DNA of 44,291 bases from an uncultured Clostridium sp. (GTDB taxonomy: Bacteria; Bacillota; Clostridia; TANB77; CAG-508): the NCBI GenBank assembly GCA_948468505.1, contig CAOKJE010000006.1, forward strand, positions 1 through 44,291, read 5' to 3'. This document shows, in pieces, positions 8,782-19,416 of the stretch (within the stretch, counting starts at the first letter, position 1; every line of letters starts with the position of its first letter). The notes beneath the pieces were generated by a model. That model saw only the letters and a program-made list of their open reading frames with translations, ran no database searches and was not told where the DNA came from. Made by a program: the position numbers and the translations under genes.

Positions 8782-11231
8782 ATTACTATTAGTATTTGTA
8801 CTATTTGGTTGTGAAGTATTAGAACTTATATTACCATTCGTATTTGCCGAGGTACTAGCATTAGTACTGGTATTGGTTTTATTAGTGTTAGTATTAGTAA
8901 TATTACTATTTGTAGTGTTTTTGTTGGTATTTGTAGAAGTATTAGTTTGGTTTGAATTTGATGGTTTATTATTTATAGTACTATCTGTTTTGTTTTTGTT
9001 TGGTAATACCTCTTGAGGGTCTTCTGCATCAATATCTTGTGTAATACCTTGTATAATTTCTTCTACCTTATGTACAGGGGTATTATCTTTATTTTCTTTT
9101 AATTCACTTCCAGAATGTTTATTACACAAATCTGGTGTCGTAAGCCATAGGAAGTATTCCGTATAGGTATTTTGACAACCCGTCGTTGCCTTTTTGCCAG
9201 TTTCTGCACATATAGTACAGCTAGACACAGTATTTGGCTTTTCAAACTTTTTACTACTTAAGCCAGCATGAATTCTTGACATGACATTAGCCCACAACAA
9301 CCCTGCTGGATTTCTTTTATTGTAATAAATTGGCTCATTTGTGTCATAACCATACCAGGTAACTGCTGTATAATAAGGAGTAAAGCCACAAAGCCATCTA
9401 TCGTAATTCTCGTCTGTTGTTCCTGTTTTGGCTGCTACATCAACACCTGAAATTTTACAATAGGTTGCTGTTCCATTAGCACCATTTACTGGGCTAGTTA
9501 AGATTTCTTTTAAAATATAAGCAACTTCTTTGGAAACTACTTTTTTTGTTTTCTGGCTTGTTTTTACAATATTTTTCCCCTCATGATTATCAATAATCGA
9601 ATAAAAGGTTGGCTCTATATATTTGCCGTCATTTGCAATCATGGCATATGCACCTGCCATTTCTAAGGGGCTAATTCCTTTTTGCAAGCCTCCTAAAGAT
9701 AATACTAAACTTTCGTCTTCCTTAGTTAAGCTAGTAATTCCCATCTTCTTTAGGTAACTAATGGACTTTTGAGGTTTTAATTTTTCCATAATTTCTACAA
9801 AAGGAATATTTTGTGAAGACTCTACTGCTCTTCTAACCGTTACTTTTCCTAGAGAAGGATTATAATCAGTTGGATGGTAACCGCCCTGCAAAATCTCTTT
9901 CTGTATCGTCATAAATCGATGCTGCGGTAATGATTTTTTTGTCAATGGCAGGTATTAATACAGATAAAGGCTTAATGGAAGAACCAGTCTGCCTAATACT
10001 TTGAGTTGCTCTATTTAAAGCTCTTGCTTTTGTTTTTTTACCTAATCCCCCAACAGTAGCTTTTACATAGCCTGTTTCGTGGTCTATAATAACCATAGCA
10101 GCTTGAGAAGAGTCATTTCCTATGTTAGATGGTAGGCTATATTTTGCTTTTTCAAATTCTGTTTCTGTTTGACTTTGCACTTTAGAGTCTTGTGTACTAT
10201 GTATCGTTAAGCCTGCCATATTGATGTAATTGGTAGCAAAGGTTTTAGAAATATTGTATTTTTTAGCAATATCTTCTGTTATTTCCAAAATGAGTGCATC
10301 TGTATGATAAGAATAAACAGCTTCTTGGGTTTTTATTTGTCCTTTTTTAAAGTTTAATCCTTTGTCTAGATTACTGATTGCTGCATTATAGTCCTCTTCT
10401 TGTATATATTTTAGTTCTAACATTTTATTAAGTACGGTTTTGGCTCTCTTGGCAATTTTTTCGTTATTGTCTTTTCCGCTGGAATGGATTATAAGAGTTT
10501 GGCGAATGGTTAATTCCTGCTAAAAAAGCACATTCTTCTAGAGTTAAATCTTTAGCAGATTTATTGAAGTAATATTTTGCTCCTACCTCTACCCCATACA
10601 TATTAGGTCCAATATAAATAATATTTAAGTAAGCAGATAAAATTTCTTCTTTAGAAAGACAGGTTTCTAATTGCCATGCCTTCCACCATTCTTTTATTTT
10701 TCTTGTTATGCTGTCTGTTGAGTCTCCTGTTAAGTTTTTTACCAACTGTTGTGTAATGGTGCTTCCACCATAGGAGGATTTTCCGAAATGAGTAATGTAG
10801 GAAACAATAGCTCCTCCTGTTCTTTTTATATCAATTCCTCCATGCGAATAAAAACGCTCGTCTTCAATGGCAACATAAGCATTTTTTAGATTTTGTGGTA
10901 TATTAGTGTCTGGAATTGGTTCATTATTTCTTTCACAACCTAGTTTTGCAATTTCTTTTTTGTCAGTATCAATTACTACTGAATTTTGATTTAATAACAT
11001 TTCTTTTGCCAGTTTTTTCCACGTGCTTGCAGAAATTCCTAAAGAAATTCCTATTAAAATAATTGCTAGAAAGATTATGCTTAGAATTATTTTTTTTAGT
11101 TTTTTTCTTTTGGTAGTCTTTTTTGATTTTTTCCTTTTTCCTCTTTTTTTAGGCTCTTGCTTGTCTTCTTGTTTCTTCACTTTCTGAAAGGCCTTTGGAA
11201 TGTATTCTTCCTCTTCTTTTTTTCGAGACAA
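8740..11231 (-). CDS. Class A penicillin-binding protein (PBP1A type), two CGG shift sites
   Basis: A bifunctional peptidoglycan polymerase and cross-linker, 829 residues when two in-frame CGG sites (10476-10478 and 9881-9883) are read as C-skipped Gly. Order: basic Lys-rich cytoplasmic tail, membrane helix (about 47-67), and glycosyltransferase domain with E-D-E-R-F-Y-S-H-G-G and G-G-S-T-I-T-Q-Q. The transpeptidase has S-S-I-K after Q-T-G (nucleophile Ser), an S-Q-N motif and K-T-G-T. A 100-residue tail of Asn/Thr/Ser repeats ends the protein. The shifts fall at P-F-Q-G-K-D between the two domains and at F-A-G-G-Y-H-P-T before the SxN motif, and both restore family sequence. TTG start at 11231, with a weak, distant Shine-Dalgarno. 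Conventional calling would give three fragments. Confidence 0.9.
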
Positions 11232-11340
11232 TGTAAATCACTTTCCTTTAATTTTGTTTTTTTTATAATAGCATAAAAAATAGGAATTAGCAACTTAAAA
11301 TTTTATTAATAATCGACATCAAAACGCATAAAATATTAAT

Positions 11341-12671
11341 ATGAAGGTTAATAAAATAGAAACAAATTTAAAGAAAAATTTATTTTTACATTCTTCTTAT
11401 GTAACATTTTCTGCCACTAAGAAATTACCAGAAAATGAAGTGATTAGAATGAATCCTACCATTACTTTTCAAAAAATCCTTGGCTTTGGTGGAGCTTTAA
11501 CAGAAAGCTCATGCTATCTTTTAAGTACAATAGAAAAAAAGTTAGCAAATCAAATTTTAGAAGAATATTTTGGAAAGGAAAATTTAAATTATCAGTTTGC
11601 TAGAATTTCAGTTGGTAGTTGTGATTTTTCTTTGGGTAGTTATTCGTATTCTAACAAAGAAAATTTAGAAGATTTTTCTGTTTTTCATGATGAAAAGTAT
11701 ATCATGCCTGTCTTAAAAGCTGCTCAAGAAAAAAATACTAAGCTTCAATTTTTGGCGTCTCCTTGGTCTCCACCTAGTTTTATGAAAGATAATAAAAGGT
11801 TAGTTGGTGGACGGAAAACTCTTGCCATATTATAAAAAATTATGGGCAACTTATCTTGCAAGATTTGTTCGTAGTTATCAAAGCCAAGGTTTTCCCATTT
11901 CCTATATGACAATTCAAAATGAGCCGAATGCCAAGCAAATTTGGGAGTCTTGTTTGTATTCGGCACAAGAAGAAGCTGATTTTTTAAAAAATTACCTCTT
12001 TCCTACTTTTAAAGAAAATAATTTGGATACGAAGTTTCTCATTTGGGACCATAATAAAGATATTTTGTTAGAAAGATGTATCGAAACATTAGTTGAGTAT
12101 CAAGCTTTAAAATATGCTAGTGGTATTGCTTTTCATTGGTATACAGGACGGTCATTTTGAAAATTTAGAAGAGCTACATCACCTCTTCCCTAACTTACTT
12201 TTATTTCATACCGAGGGTTGCACTGGCTATTCTCATTTTAAACCACAAGATGAACTAAAAAATGCCGAGATGTATGCTTATGAAATAATAGAAGATTTTA
12301 ATCATGGTACAAATTGTTTTATTGATTGGAACGTATTGCTAGATTATAGAGGTGGTCCCAATCATGTTAAAAATTATTGTAATAGTCCTATTATGTTAGA
12401 TAAGAAGAAAAAAACTTTTATGAAAACGCCTACTTTTTACTATATTTCTCATGTGGCACGCTATATGAAACCTGGTTGTCGAAGAATTCATTTTAATAAA
12501 TTTTGTGAAAATATTTCGGTATCTGCCTTTCAAAATCCGGATAAAAGTGTTATGATAGTATTGTTAAATAAAACAGATAAAAATGTCGAATATAATTTGT
12601 GCTATCAAGAATATGTTTTTCATGACAATTTAGATAGTCATGCGATTGTAACCTATATCATAAATGCTTAA
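11341..12671 (+). CDS. Glycoside hydrolase family 30 (glucosylceramidase-like), two CGG shift sites
   Basis: 442 residues after two CGG sites (11812-11814 and 12149-12151) are read as C-skipped Gly. The GH30 hallmark F-G-G-A-L-T-E-S is near residues 51-58. The acid/base Glu lies in Q-N-E-P-N, and the nucleophile Glu in L-F-H-T-E-G-C. Without the shifts the protein ends before the acid/base region; with them it runs through P-Y-Y-K-K-L-W and H-W-Y-T-G-G-H-F-E-N, typical family blocks. No signal peptide is visible, so it is probably cytoplasmic and may act on imported beta-glucosides or glycolipid fragments. No good ribosome site precedes ATG 11341. It is divergent from PBP1A. Confidence 0.87.
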
Positions 12672-12702
12672 ATATTACCAAATAGAAAGGACTGATACTC
12701 AA

Positions 12703-13686
12703 ATGATTGCAAGAGAAGATAATCCAGAGTTTTTGAATTCATTTTTAGATTATTCTATTACTATTTTAAATAAGTCACCAAATAGTATTAAAGAATACAA
12801 TTACGATTTAACTATGTTTTTAAGGTTTATCAAAATGCATTTTCACTTGACCGATGAAACAGAACTAAAAGAGATTGAGATTAGTGATATGACAATAGAT
12901 ATCATAAAAAAGATTACTTTAGACGATATTCATGCTTTTATTTCCTATTTAATGCGTGAATTTAATAGTAAAGCAACGACAAGAGCAAGAAAGGTTTCAA
13001 CGATTCGTATCTTTTTTAAGTATTTAAGTAGAAAAGCTAAGTTAATTGAGGTAAATCCAGCACAAGATTTAGAGACTCCAAAATTAGATAAAAGATTACC
13101 CAAATATCTTTCTTTAGAGGATAGTAGAAAATTATTAGATATTACTTCTAATGAAGATAATCGAAATTGTGAAAGAGATTATGCGATTATTACTTTATTT
13201 TTGAATTGTGGCATGCGTCTTTCTGAATTAGTGGGTATCAATGTTCGTGATATTGATTTTGAAGATTGTAAGTTAAATGTGATTGGGAAAGGAAATAAGG
13301 AAAGGACAATTTACTTAAATAAAGCCTGTATAAAAGCTCTTAATGACTATTTAGCAGTTAGACCAAAAGAAGGGATAAAACATGACAGCAAATATTCTGA
13401 AAAAGCTCTTTTTTTAAGTGAAAGAAGAACTAGAATTAGTAATCGAACCGTGGAAACGATTGTTACTAAGCAATTACAAGCAGCAGGTCTAGATACTAAA
13501 AAATATTCCGTTCATAAGCTTCGCCATACGGCTGCTACTTTGATGTACCAATATGGTCAAGTGGATATTCGAGCGTTGCAAGAGCTTTTAGGACATGAAA
13601 GTATTGCTACTACTGAGATTTACACACATGTTAGCAATGACCAAGTTCGTAATGCGGTTGAAAGTAATCCACTAGCAAATCTTTAA
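12703..13686 (+). CDS. Tyrosine recombinase (XerC/XerD family)
   Basis: A 327-residue site-specific recombinase. The N-terminal SAM-like domain (about 10-110) grips DNA. The catalytic domain has the first Arg in C-G-M-R-L-S-E-L, a Lys in the G-K-G-N-K-E-R hairpin, H-K-L-R-H-T-A-A-T, G-H-E-S-I-A-T-T, and the nucleophile Tyr in T-E-I-Y-T-H-V. All key residues are present. No integrase-type extra domain and no attachment-like repeats are seen, so chromosome dimer resolution (Xer) is more likely than phage integration. ATG 12703 has AGAAAGG upstream at a long spacing; an earlier ATG at 12664 overlaps the GH30 stop. No in-frame CGG. Confidence 0.87.
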   Translation: MIAREDNPEFLNSFLDYSITILNKSPNSIKEYNYDLTMFLRFIKMHFHLTDETELKEIEISDMTIDIIKKITLDDIHAFISYLMREFNSKATTRARKVSTIRIFFKYLSRKAKLIEVNPAQDLETPKLDKRLPKYLSLEDSRKLLDITSNEDNRNCERDYAIITLFLNCGMRLSELVGINVRDIDFEDCKLNVIGKGNKERTIYLNKACIKALNDYLAVRPKEGIKHDSKYSEKALFLSERRTRISNRTVETIVTKQLQAAGLDTKKYSVHKLRHTAATLMYQYGQVDIRALQELLGHESIATTEIYTHVSNDQVRNAVESNPLANL

Positions 13687-13708
13687 AGTTGTATAAGATT
13701 AATTTGGC

Positions 13709-13767
13709 AGAATTAAGATTTTGAAATGGTTTCTATTTTGATTCAAAATCTTAATTCTGATTTTTTT
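13709..13767. terminator. Bidirectional hairpin terminator
   Basis: An 18-base arm starting CAGAATTAAG (13709-13726) is perfectly repeated in inverse at 13742-13759, followed by ATTTTTTT. It sits between the convergent recombinase and yneA-like genes. Confidence 0.85.
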
Positions 13768-14065
13768 ATATATTTGGAATTTTTATTTTTTGTCCTACTT
13801 CTAAATTTTCATTTCCTATATTATTTAATTGTTTGATTTCATACATAACTTCCCTAACGTCTTTATTTTTATAATATTCATTGTTATTTACTTGATTTTG
13901 GGCTATTGACCATAAAGTATCTCCACTTATGATATAATCTTCTTTATAGGTGATTTCTGTTTTGGAATAGGTATTTCCTAAGAGTAATAAACCAAGGGCA
14001 ACTACTCCTAATACGATAATGACACTTCTTATAAATTTTGATTTGTTTACAATTTTAATTTTCAT
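13766..14065 (-). CDS. LysM-domain protein resembling the SOS division inhibitor YneA
   Basis: 99 residues: a short basic start, one membrane helix (about 13-31), then a LysM domain beginning I-S-G-D-T-L-W-S-I-A and ending V-G-Q-K-I-K-I-P. This is the architecture of YneA, which halts septation during the SOS response. The upstream region supports that role: a consensus promoter overlaps GAACAT/ATGTTC half-sites typical of Gram-positive LexA boxes. LexA itself is not in the window, so the SOS assignment rests on fold plus operator. Confidence 0.7.
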   Translation of the reverse strand: MKIKIVNKSKFIRSVIIVLGVVALGLLLLGNTYSKTEITYKEDYIISGDTLWSIAQNQVNNNEYYKNKDVREVMYEIKQLNNIGNENLEVGQKIKIPNI

Positions 14066-14081
14066 ATAATTATCTCCTTTT

Positions 14082-14160
14082 TAGAATGTTTGTTCGTTGT
14101 TTGAGATAATTATATACGAACATTTTTTCTTTGTCAATAGTTTTTTGAAAAAATGTTCGT
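14082..14160 (-). promoter_or_regulatory. SigA-type promoter with LexA-like boxes for the yneA-like gene
   Basis: On the minus strand TTGACA (14132-14137) and TATAAT (14109-14114) are spaced by exactly 17 bases. ATGTTCGTA lies in the spacer; its inverse, TACGAACAT, lies upstream (about 14152-14160), giving a 15-base perfect inverted repeat. A further CGAACAAACATTC-like site follows near 14084-14097. The half-sites fit the Gram-positive LexA consensus CGAAC-N4-GTTCG in part, though the spacing differs. Confidence 0.65.
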
Positions 14161-14171
14161 ATTTTTTGAAT

Positions 14172-14947
14172 TTATTTTTCAAACACTTTTATATAGTATG
14201 GCTGTAAGTCTGGTAACAGGCTGTCTAAGTAGATAATATTACCTTCTACATCTTCTATTTTCATATTAGGAAAAGTTCGTATCATTTTTTCATCGTTCCA
14301 TCCGAGTATCTACAAGATAGCGAAGGCGTTCTTTTTGTTGTAATTTTTGGTAGTCCTCTTTTCTTCTTTTGCTATCTTTCATTTCTATCTGGTTTTTAAT
14401 GGTTAACCTAGTAATAAAAATGTCTTGTGCATAGCATGTAAGAAGGCAATCAAAAGCTAAAAATATAATGATAAAAGTTAGTATTATTTTTGCTATTTTA
14501 GGTGTTGTTTTTTTCTTTATTTTATCCAATATTTTGTCAATTAAGGGATTAAATTTCTTTACTAAAAATATGGTTAGTACTCCCCAAAATACAGAGTATA
14601 ATAAGCAAACTCTACCATTGATGTTTAAAATGTTATTGGTATAGTCCCACCATTTTGTATGCAAAATTACTTCTACTAAGAAACTTGTTAAGTATTCTGT
14701 TGCCGTCCCTATGGCATAACCACCTAGGAACAAAGTAAAATTATTTTTATTGAAGTATCTAGTAGCGACTAAAATAATAACTGCTCCTACCCCATAAATT
14801 CCGTAAAAATGGTCCATATAAGAAGCTTTGTCGACATTGCCATAGACCAGTGGTTAGAATTCCAAATATGGTTTCTATGAAGTATCCTAAAAAACTATAT
14901 AAAATAAAGTAAGCTAATAATCTCCATACATTATATTTTTGCTTCAT
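14172..14947 (-). CDS. CmpB-type putative ABC transporter permease family membrane protein, two CGG shift sites
   Basis: 257 residues after CGG sites at 14801-14803 and 14302-14304 are read as C-skipped Gly. The N-terminus (L-L-A-Y-F-I-L-Y-S-F-L-G-Y-F-I-E-T) and the block S-F-L-Y-G-P-F-L-G-I-Y-G-V-G-A match the PF06541 family, with the first shift exactly at the G of that motif. Further conserved pieces are W-W-D-Y-T and L-N-I-N-G-R-V-C-L. About six membrane helices are present, then a basic cytoplasmic tail whose end needs the second shift (V-D-T-G-W-N-D-E). The transport role is only nominal for this family. No partner ATPase is adjacent. Confidence 0.82.
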
Positions 14948-14962
14948 AAATTCCTCCCTTCC

Positions 14963-15544
14963 TTATAACAAGATAGGACTAATTTGTTCTCCATCTAATG
15001 CATATTCAATTGTTTTAATCAAAGATTCAAAATCAAATACAATGGATCTAGGCTTTGTGATAGGATTGTCTTGCCTAAAAGGTACAAAATAGTAATTTTT
15101 TCTATTTAATAATCTTCCTAGATTTTCTGCATTGCCACTTAGTCCATTGTTTGTGGATGGTGCTATTACTAAAGGAAAACCGATTGCGCAAATGAGATTT
15201 TGCTGCCATGGTTGCTGGGGTATCAATGATATCACAGGCAAGCTTTGACATAGTATTGCCGTGAACAAGGTGCAATAACCATAATATCAGTCATTTTTTT
15301 TGGTCCTATTGGCTCGGCATCTTGAATGGTATGAATTATTTTTTTGCCGGGTTATGTTCTCGATTTTTTCAATAAAATCTTTTGCCTTCCCAAATTTGGT
15401 GTCCATGGAATAACTGTTATATGACATAACAGGGATAATTTCTGCCCCTTTATCGATTAATTCCTTCATTTTAGGGATTGTTTTACTAAAGGTACAAAAA
15501 GATCCCGTTAATACAAATCCTATTTTTTTATTTTTCACTTCCAA
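14963..15544 (-). CDS. spoVFB: Dipicolinate synthase subunit B, three CGG shift sites
   Basis: 192 residues with CGG sites at 15347-15349, 15259-15261 and 15180-15182 read as C-skipped Gly. SpoVFB is the flavoprotein-like subunit that, with SpoVFA, makes dipicolinic acid in the mother cell for spore-core dehydration. Signature blocks: G-F-V-L-T-G-S-F-C-T-F near residue 10, N-I-T-G-K-K-I-I-H-T-I-Q-D-A-E-P-I-G-P, I-A-P-C-S-G-N-T-M-S-K-L-A, H-L-R-N-G-F-P-L-V-I-A and N-L-G-R-L-L-N. Each shift lands on a family glycine and the three together restore the frame. The spoVFA partner is not adjacent. Confidence 0.9.
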
Positions 15545-15614
15545 AATTTACGCTAACCTCCTTTCATATTACTTTCTATATAATATGAAATTATGTAAAT
15601 TTTGAAAGCTGTTT

Positions 15615-17864
15615 TTATCTATTTTCTTCAAAATATTTTTCAAAATCTTCTTTTGTAATTGGTTTTGAGTAATAGTACCCTTGTATGATATCACATCCAA
15701 TTGTTCTTACAAATTCCATTTGCTCTTTTGTTTCAACGCCTTCTACTATGGTTCTTACACCTAGGTGTTTTGCCATAAACATGATATAATTTATCATGTT
15801 ATTGTCTGTTTTTAAATCTGCTTTATCGACAAAAACTTTATCAATTTTAATAATGTCAATTGGCATGGTTTGTAGCATATTTAAAGAAGAATAGCCTGTT
15901 CCAAAGTCGTCTATGGATATCACAAATCCTTGTGCTTTTATATTATTTAAGACTTTTAGAATATCAATATCTTCGTCGATTGTTGCACTTTCTGTGATTT
16001 CTAAGTCGATGCTACTTGGTTCTATTTCATATTTTCTACATATTTTAACGTATTCATTAATAAAGTTTTCATTCGTAAAATGTTCCTTTGAAACGTTAAT
16101 AGAAATGGTTGGCATGTATTGATATTGCGTGCGCCATTTGGCTAAGTCTTTACATACTTGTTCAAATATATATAGGTCTAGTTTTAAGATAAATTTATTT
16201 TTTTCGAATAATGGAATAAATTTATTAGGAGGAATGATTTTTTCGTTTTTATACCATCGAATCAATGCTTCTGCACCTGACATTTTTTCGTTTTTCGTGA
16301 AGGTTTTTGGTTGGTAAATGACAGTAAATTCTTTGTTTTTTAAAGCTTCCTCCATAGTTGCTTCTATTTCTTGTTCTTCCATCAGTTCGTTTTCTAGTTT
16401 TTTGTCAAATAAATAATAATGGTTATGGTACAAACCTTTAATTTGTGCTTTTGCCATATAGGCTTTGTCTAAAAGTTTGTTGATGTCTCTATCGTTTGAT
16501 TTAACTTTGTAAGCACCAATTGCTAGGTTTAAATGGATGTCACTGTCCCCTATTTTTAAATTAGAAAGCTTGGTAAATAAAGTGTCAAGTAATTGATTAA
16601 TGTCTTGTGTGTAACTGAAAATAGTAGCAAAGATGTCTTTTGAAATTCTACAAGTAATATTATCAGCTGGAACTGTAGTTTCTAGTTTTTTTCCTAATTC
16701 TTTTAAAATCTCATTACAAAAATCATAGCCATAAAGGTTGTTAAAGGCTTTAAATTTGTTGATGTCAAGGGTAACGATGTATTTATTTGGCTTAGCTTGT
16801 TGCTGTAGATAAATGCCACCATTTTCTTTGAAGTAGACTTCATTTCCCAGTCCGTGTTATTGGGTCAATGTAGGCTACTTTGTATAATTTTCTGTTTTGC
16901 TTTTGGTTGGAATAGTCAATGTAGATAGTTATACTTATAAGGATAAGATTGACTAGTAAACAAAGTCCAAGCGATAAAACAATTAATCGAATTAATTCAC
17001 TAGCAATTGTTTCATCTGCTGCGGTTGTAACGACATACCAATCATTGATACCTACTTTTTCGTAATGGATAAAGTAAATGTCTTCACCAAGTTTTGCATC
17101 AAAAGTTCCCGTTTGTTTGTTTCCGAATTGCTTTTGCCATTTTATCAATTTTTTGTTTTTCTTCTTCTGCTGTTGGTGTAAATTTGTTTTTGATGTATTC
17201 ATATAAGTTAGCATTGCTTTCTTTTATGTTGTTAAAGGAATCGATTAATACGGTTCCATTGTTGTTGATTAAATAGGTTCCACCTTTTCCGAAATAGTCT
17301 TCTTAATAGAATTTCTTGGTAATCCCAGGTGTTTATGGTTGCCATTAATACTTTTTCTTCTCCATTCAGTTGAAATGGTTTTGCATAGATGTTTACTTGA
17401 TTGTTGGAAACGGTGCTTGGTCTGTTTTCTGTTAGGTATACTTCTTCTTGTTGGAAGAATTCTTCCATGTTGGGGTAATTACTTACAATATGACCATCGC
17501 TGGTGGTTCCATTCCCTTGCTTGTCTAGTATGACAAGTCTTGTAAAGTGGTAATTTTCTAAGTCAACTTCAAATCGTTCAAAGATTTCTTCTGGGGTTTT
17601 GAAGTATCCTCTATGAATGGATTCTACCATTATTTTAACAAAGTTTTTTTGCTCTGTGATGGATTGATTTAATTGGGTTGCTGTTTGCTGGCTTAGTTCT
17701 TTTATGTTTTGGTATACGTTTTGATAGATTAGGTCTTTTACATAGCCAACGTAAAAAAAGGATAATACTAAAATGATTAAAAAGATTGCTGATATCCATG
17801 CTATGTTTAGTTTGTACGGCTTTTCTTTTTGGTATGGATTGTTGCTTGGCTTTTTTGTTTTCAT
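15615..17864 (-). CDS. Membrane sensor with degenerate GGDEF and intact EAL domain, three CGG shift sites
   Basis: 748 residues after CGG sites at 17289-17291, 17123-17125 and 16852-16854 are read as C-skipped Gly. Order: membrane helix (about 20-42), dCache-like extracellular sensor (about 45-290), second helix (about 295-325), GGDEF domain starting D-P-I-T-G-L-G-N, and EAL domain. The GGDEF signature is replaced by G-Y-D-F-C, so cyclase activity is unlikely. The EAL domain has A-E-A-L-I-R-W, L-E-I-T-E-S, D-D-F-G-T-G-Y-S-S-L and Q-G-Y-Y-Y-S-K-P, consistent with an active c-di-GMP phosphodiesterase. One shift is at the glycine of the conserved D-P-I-T-G-L-G-N block. AGGAGG is not close to the ATG; the start is the first M before the basic N-terminus. 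Confidence 0.87.
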
Positions 17865-18039
17865 GTGTTTTTTTTCCTCCGCTTCTTTTTAAGGTTTATA
17901 TCTGTAGTTCTTAATGTTATTATTCTCCTAACTCCTTTTTCATATTCTGTAACATTTTATTTTAGACAACCATATTTTTCTTTTACAATATGATATAACT
18001 CTTTGGCACCATTACTTAATTCTTCTTCGTTTACTTCTC

Positions 18040-18882
18040 CTAATTTATATCGTTCATTGAAATATGATGCTCTATAACTTTCATATTTCTATTTTCTAAA
18101 TCCACTTCAAAATATACACCATCTGGTATGCCATCATTGTTTATATTTTCTGTTAAAGAGCCTAGCACATAATAAGGCAGGTTATCTTCTTCTATCTTTT
18201 TGGTCCAATGTTGATGCCCTGAAAAAATAGCCATTACATTTTTATCTTGTTTAATAATTTCCTTAATATCTTTTCTATTTTTTAATAGTGCACAATCTGG
18301 ATGTTCTTCAAACCAGAAATTCCCTTCCATTTTATCTTCAGCTAATCCAAAATGTGTGAAAATCAAACATGGTAATTGATTGTTTTTTAAATCGTTTTTT
18401 AGCCATTCGATATCTTCTTTAGAAATATATTGTGCTTTGAAAATGCCACCTCTTTCTAACCCTAAGTCATGTCTTAATTCCATTCCTAATAGAATAAAAT
18501 GATAGCCATTTAAATCAACTGAAAAAGTGGAATGGTCATATCCCATAATGTCTTCAACTTCTTCTCTTGTATTCATTATTCGCAAATCATGATTTCCAAC
18601 TGCTGAATAAAATGGTGTTTTGATTGTTTTTAGGTGTTTCCAAATATAGTTTAGGTTTGCAATATCTCTATCATGGTTGTAGGTATCTTCGATTAAGTCT
18701 CCTAAATTAATGCTTACATCTGGTTTTATGGTGTTATTAATTTTATCTGTTAATTTTTCTAGTATGGGAATGGCATATTGTGTTAGCTTTCTATTTAAAG
18801 AAAAGTCTAATTTTTCTGGTCTTTTGTCTAAGTAATGTATGTCAGTAAATATTATTATTTTACATTTTTTGTTTTCTGGCAT
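18040..18882 (-). CDS. Calcineurin-like metallophosphoesterase
   Basis: 280 residues with the full two-metal motif set: T-D-I-H-Y (residues 11-15), N-L-G-D-L-I-E-D, G-N-H-D, T-H-F-G and G-H-Q-H. It would hydrolyse a phosphomonoester or diester; the substrate is unknown. The arrangement resembles cytoplasmic phosphodiesterases such as the CpdA/Icc group. No signal peptide. AAAGGAGAG precedes ATG 18882. It lies 21 bases after a HIT-like gene and a phosphodiester-related gene, suggesting a small phosphate-ester operon. No in-frame CGG. Confidence 0.85.
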   Translation of the reverse strand: MPENKKCKIIIFTDIHYLDKRPEKLDFSLNRKLTQYAIPILEKLTDKINNTIKPDVSINLGDLIEDTYNHDRDIANLNYIWKHLKTIKTPFYSAVGNHDLRIMNTREEVEDIMGYDHSTFSVDLNGYHFILLGMELRHDLGLERGGIFKAQYISKEDIEWLKNDLKNNQLPCLIFTHFGLAEDKMEGNFWFEEHPDCALLKNRKDIKEIIKQDKNVMAIFSGHQHWTKKIEEDNLPYYVLGSLTENINNDGIPDGVYFEVDLENRNMKVIEHHISMNDIN

Positions 18883-18903
18883 TATGCTTTCTCTCCTTTT
18901 CTA

Positions 18904-19416
18904 CTATTCTAAATTCCAATTTTCAAGTTTGTATTTTTTGTCTTTTTCTAAATTAGTTAGGTTCTTTTTAATTTCTTTTATATCCTCTTCATTAAATGGT
19001 TCAAAGCCATCATAAAAACCGGTTGATTTGTTCGGAAAAACAAGTGCCTCTCCCCATTTTTGAGTTACTGAAGTTTTGGTTCTACCATATAAGTGGATAT
19101 GAAAAACAGGTGGTTCTCCTTTTTGAAGAGCCCAATTTCCATTTTCTTGATAATTAATTCTTTCTATTTTGATACCTCTATTTTCCATTGCTTTTGTCAT
19201 AGCATCACCTACTAGAATAGTGAGCCTCATTGCTTCTATTGCTAATTTTGGAGTAAGCTCACTTCTACTTCCAAATAGAAAGTCCTTTTGCCTTATCATA
19301 AGATGCCCACCTTCTCGTCTAGGAATATGAGGCCCTTTTGGGACTGTTACAACAAAGTTTTCTGTTTTATAAATTACGGTATCTTCAAATGGTTTTATAT
19401 TATTGCTCAAATTCAT
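18904..19416 (-). CDS. HIT-like superfamily protein
   Basis: 170 residues. The motif [10 protein letters not shown] (about 125-134) is the HxHxxxR variant of the histidine triad seen in GalT/HIT-like hydrolases. Upstream, N-W-A-L-Q-K-G-E and [10 protein letters not shown] are consistent with the nucleotide pocket. It probably hydrolyses or transfers a nucleoside phosphate, but the substrate is not predictable. Its start overlaps the end of the GDPD gene by 17 bases, so translation is coupled. Confidence 0.65.
   Translation of the reverse strand: MNLSNNIKPFEDTVIYKTENFVVTVPKGPHIPRREGGHLMIRQKDFLFGSRSELTPKLAIEAMRLTILVGDAMTKAMENRGIKIERINYQENGNWALQKGEPPVFHIHLYGRTKTSVTQKWGEALVFPNKSTGFYDGFEPFNEEDIKEIKKNLTNLEKDKKYKLENWNLE

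Noticed and set aside
12703..13686. Tyrosine recombinase as integrase of a mobile element
   Set aside because: No attachment repeats, cargo or boundary around it; Xer-type housekeeping fits better.
17960..18039. Minus-strand frame after the metallophosphoesterase (R-Y-K-L-G-E-V-N-E-E-E)
   Set aside because: Protein-like for about 43 codons, but it has no start codon or ribosome site and a stop just upstream; perhaps a remnant, too weak to list.
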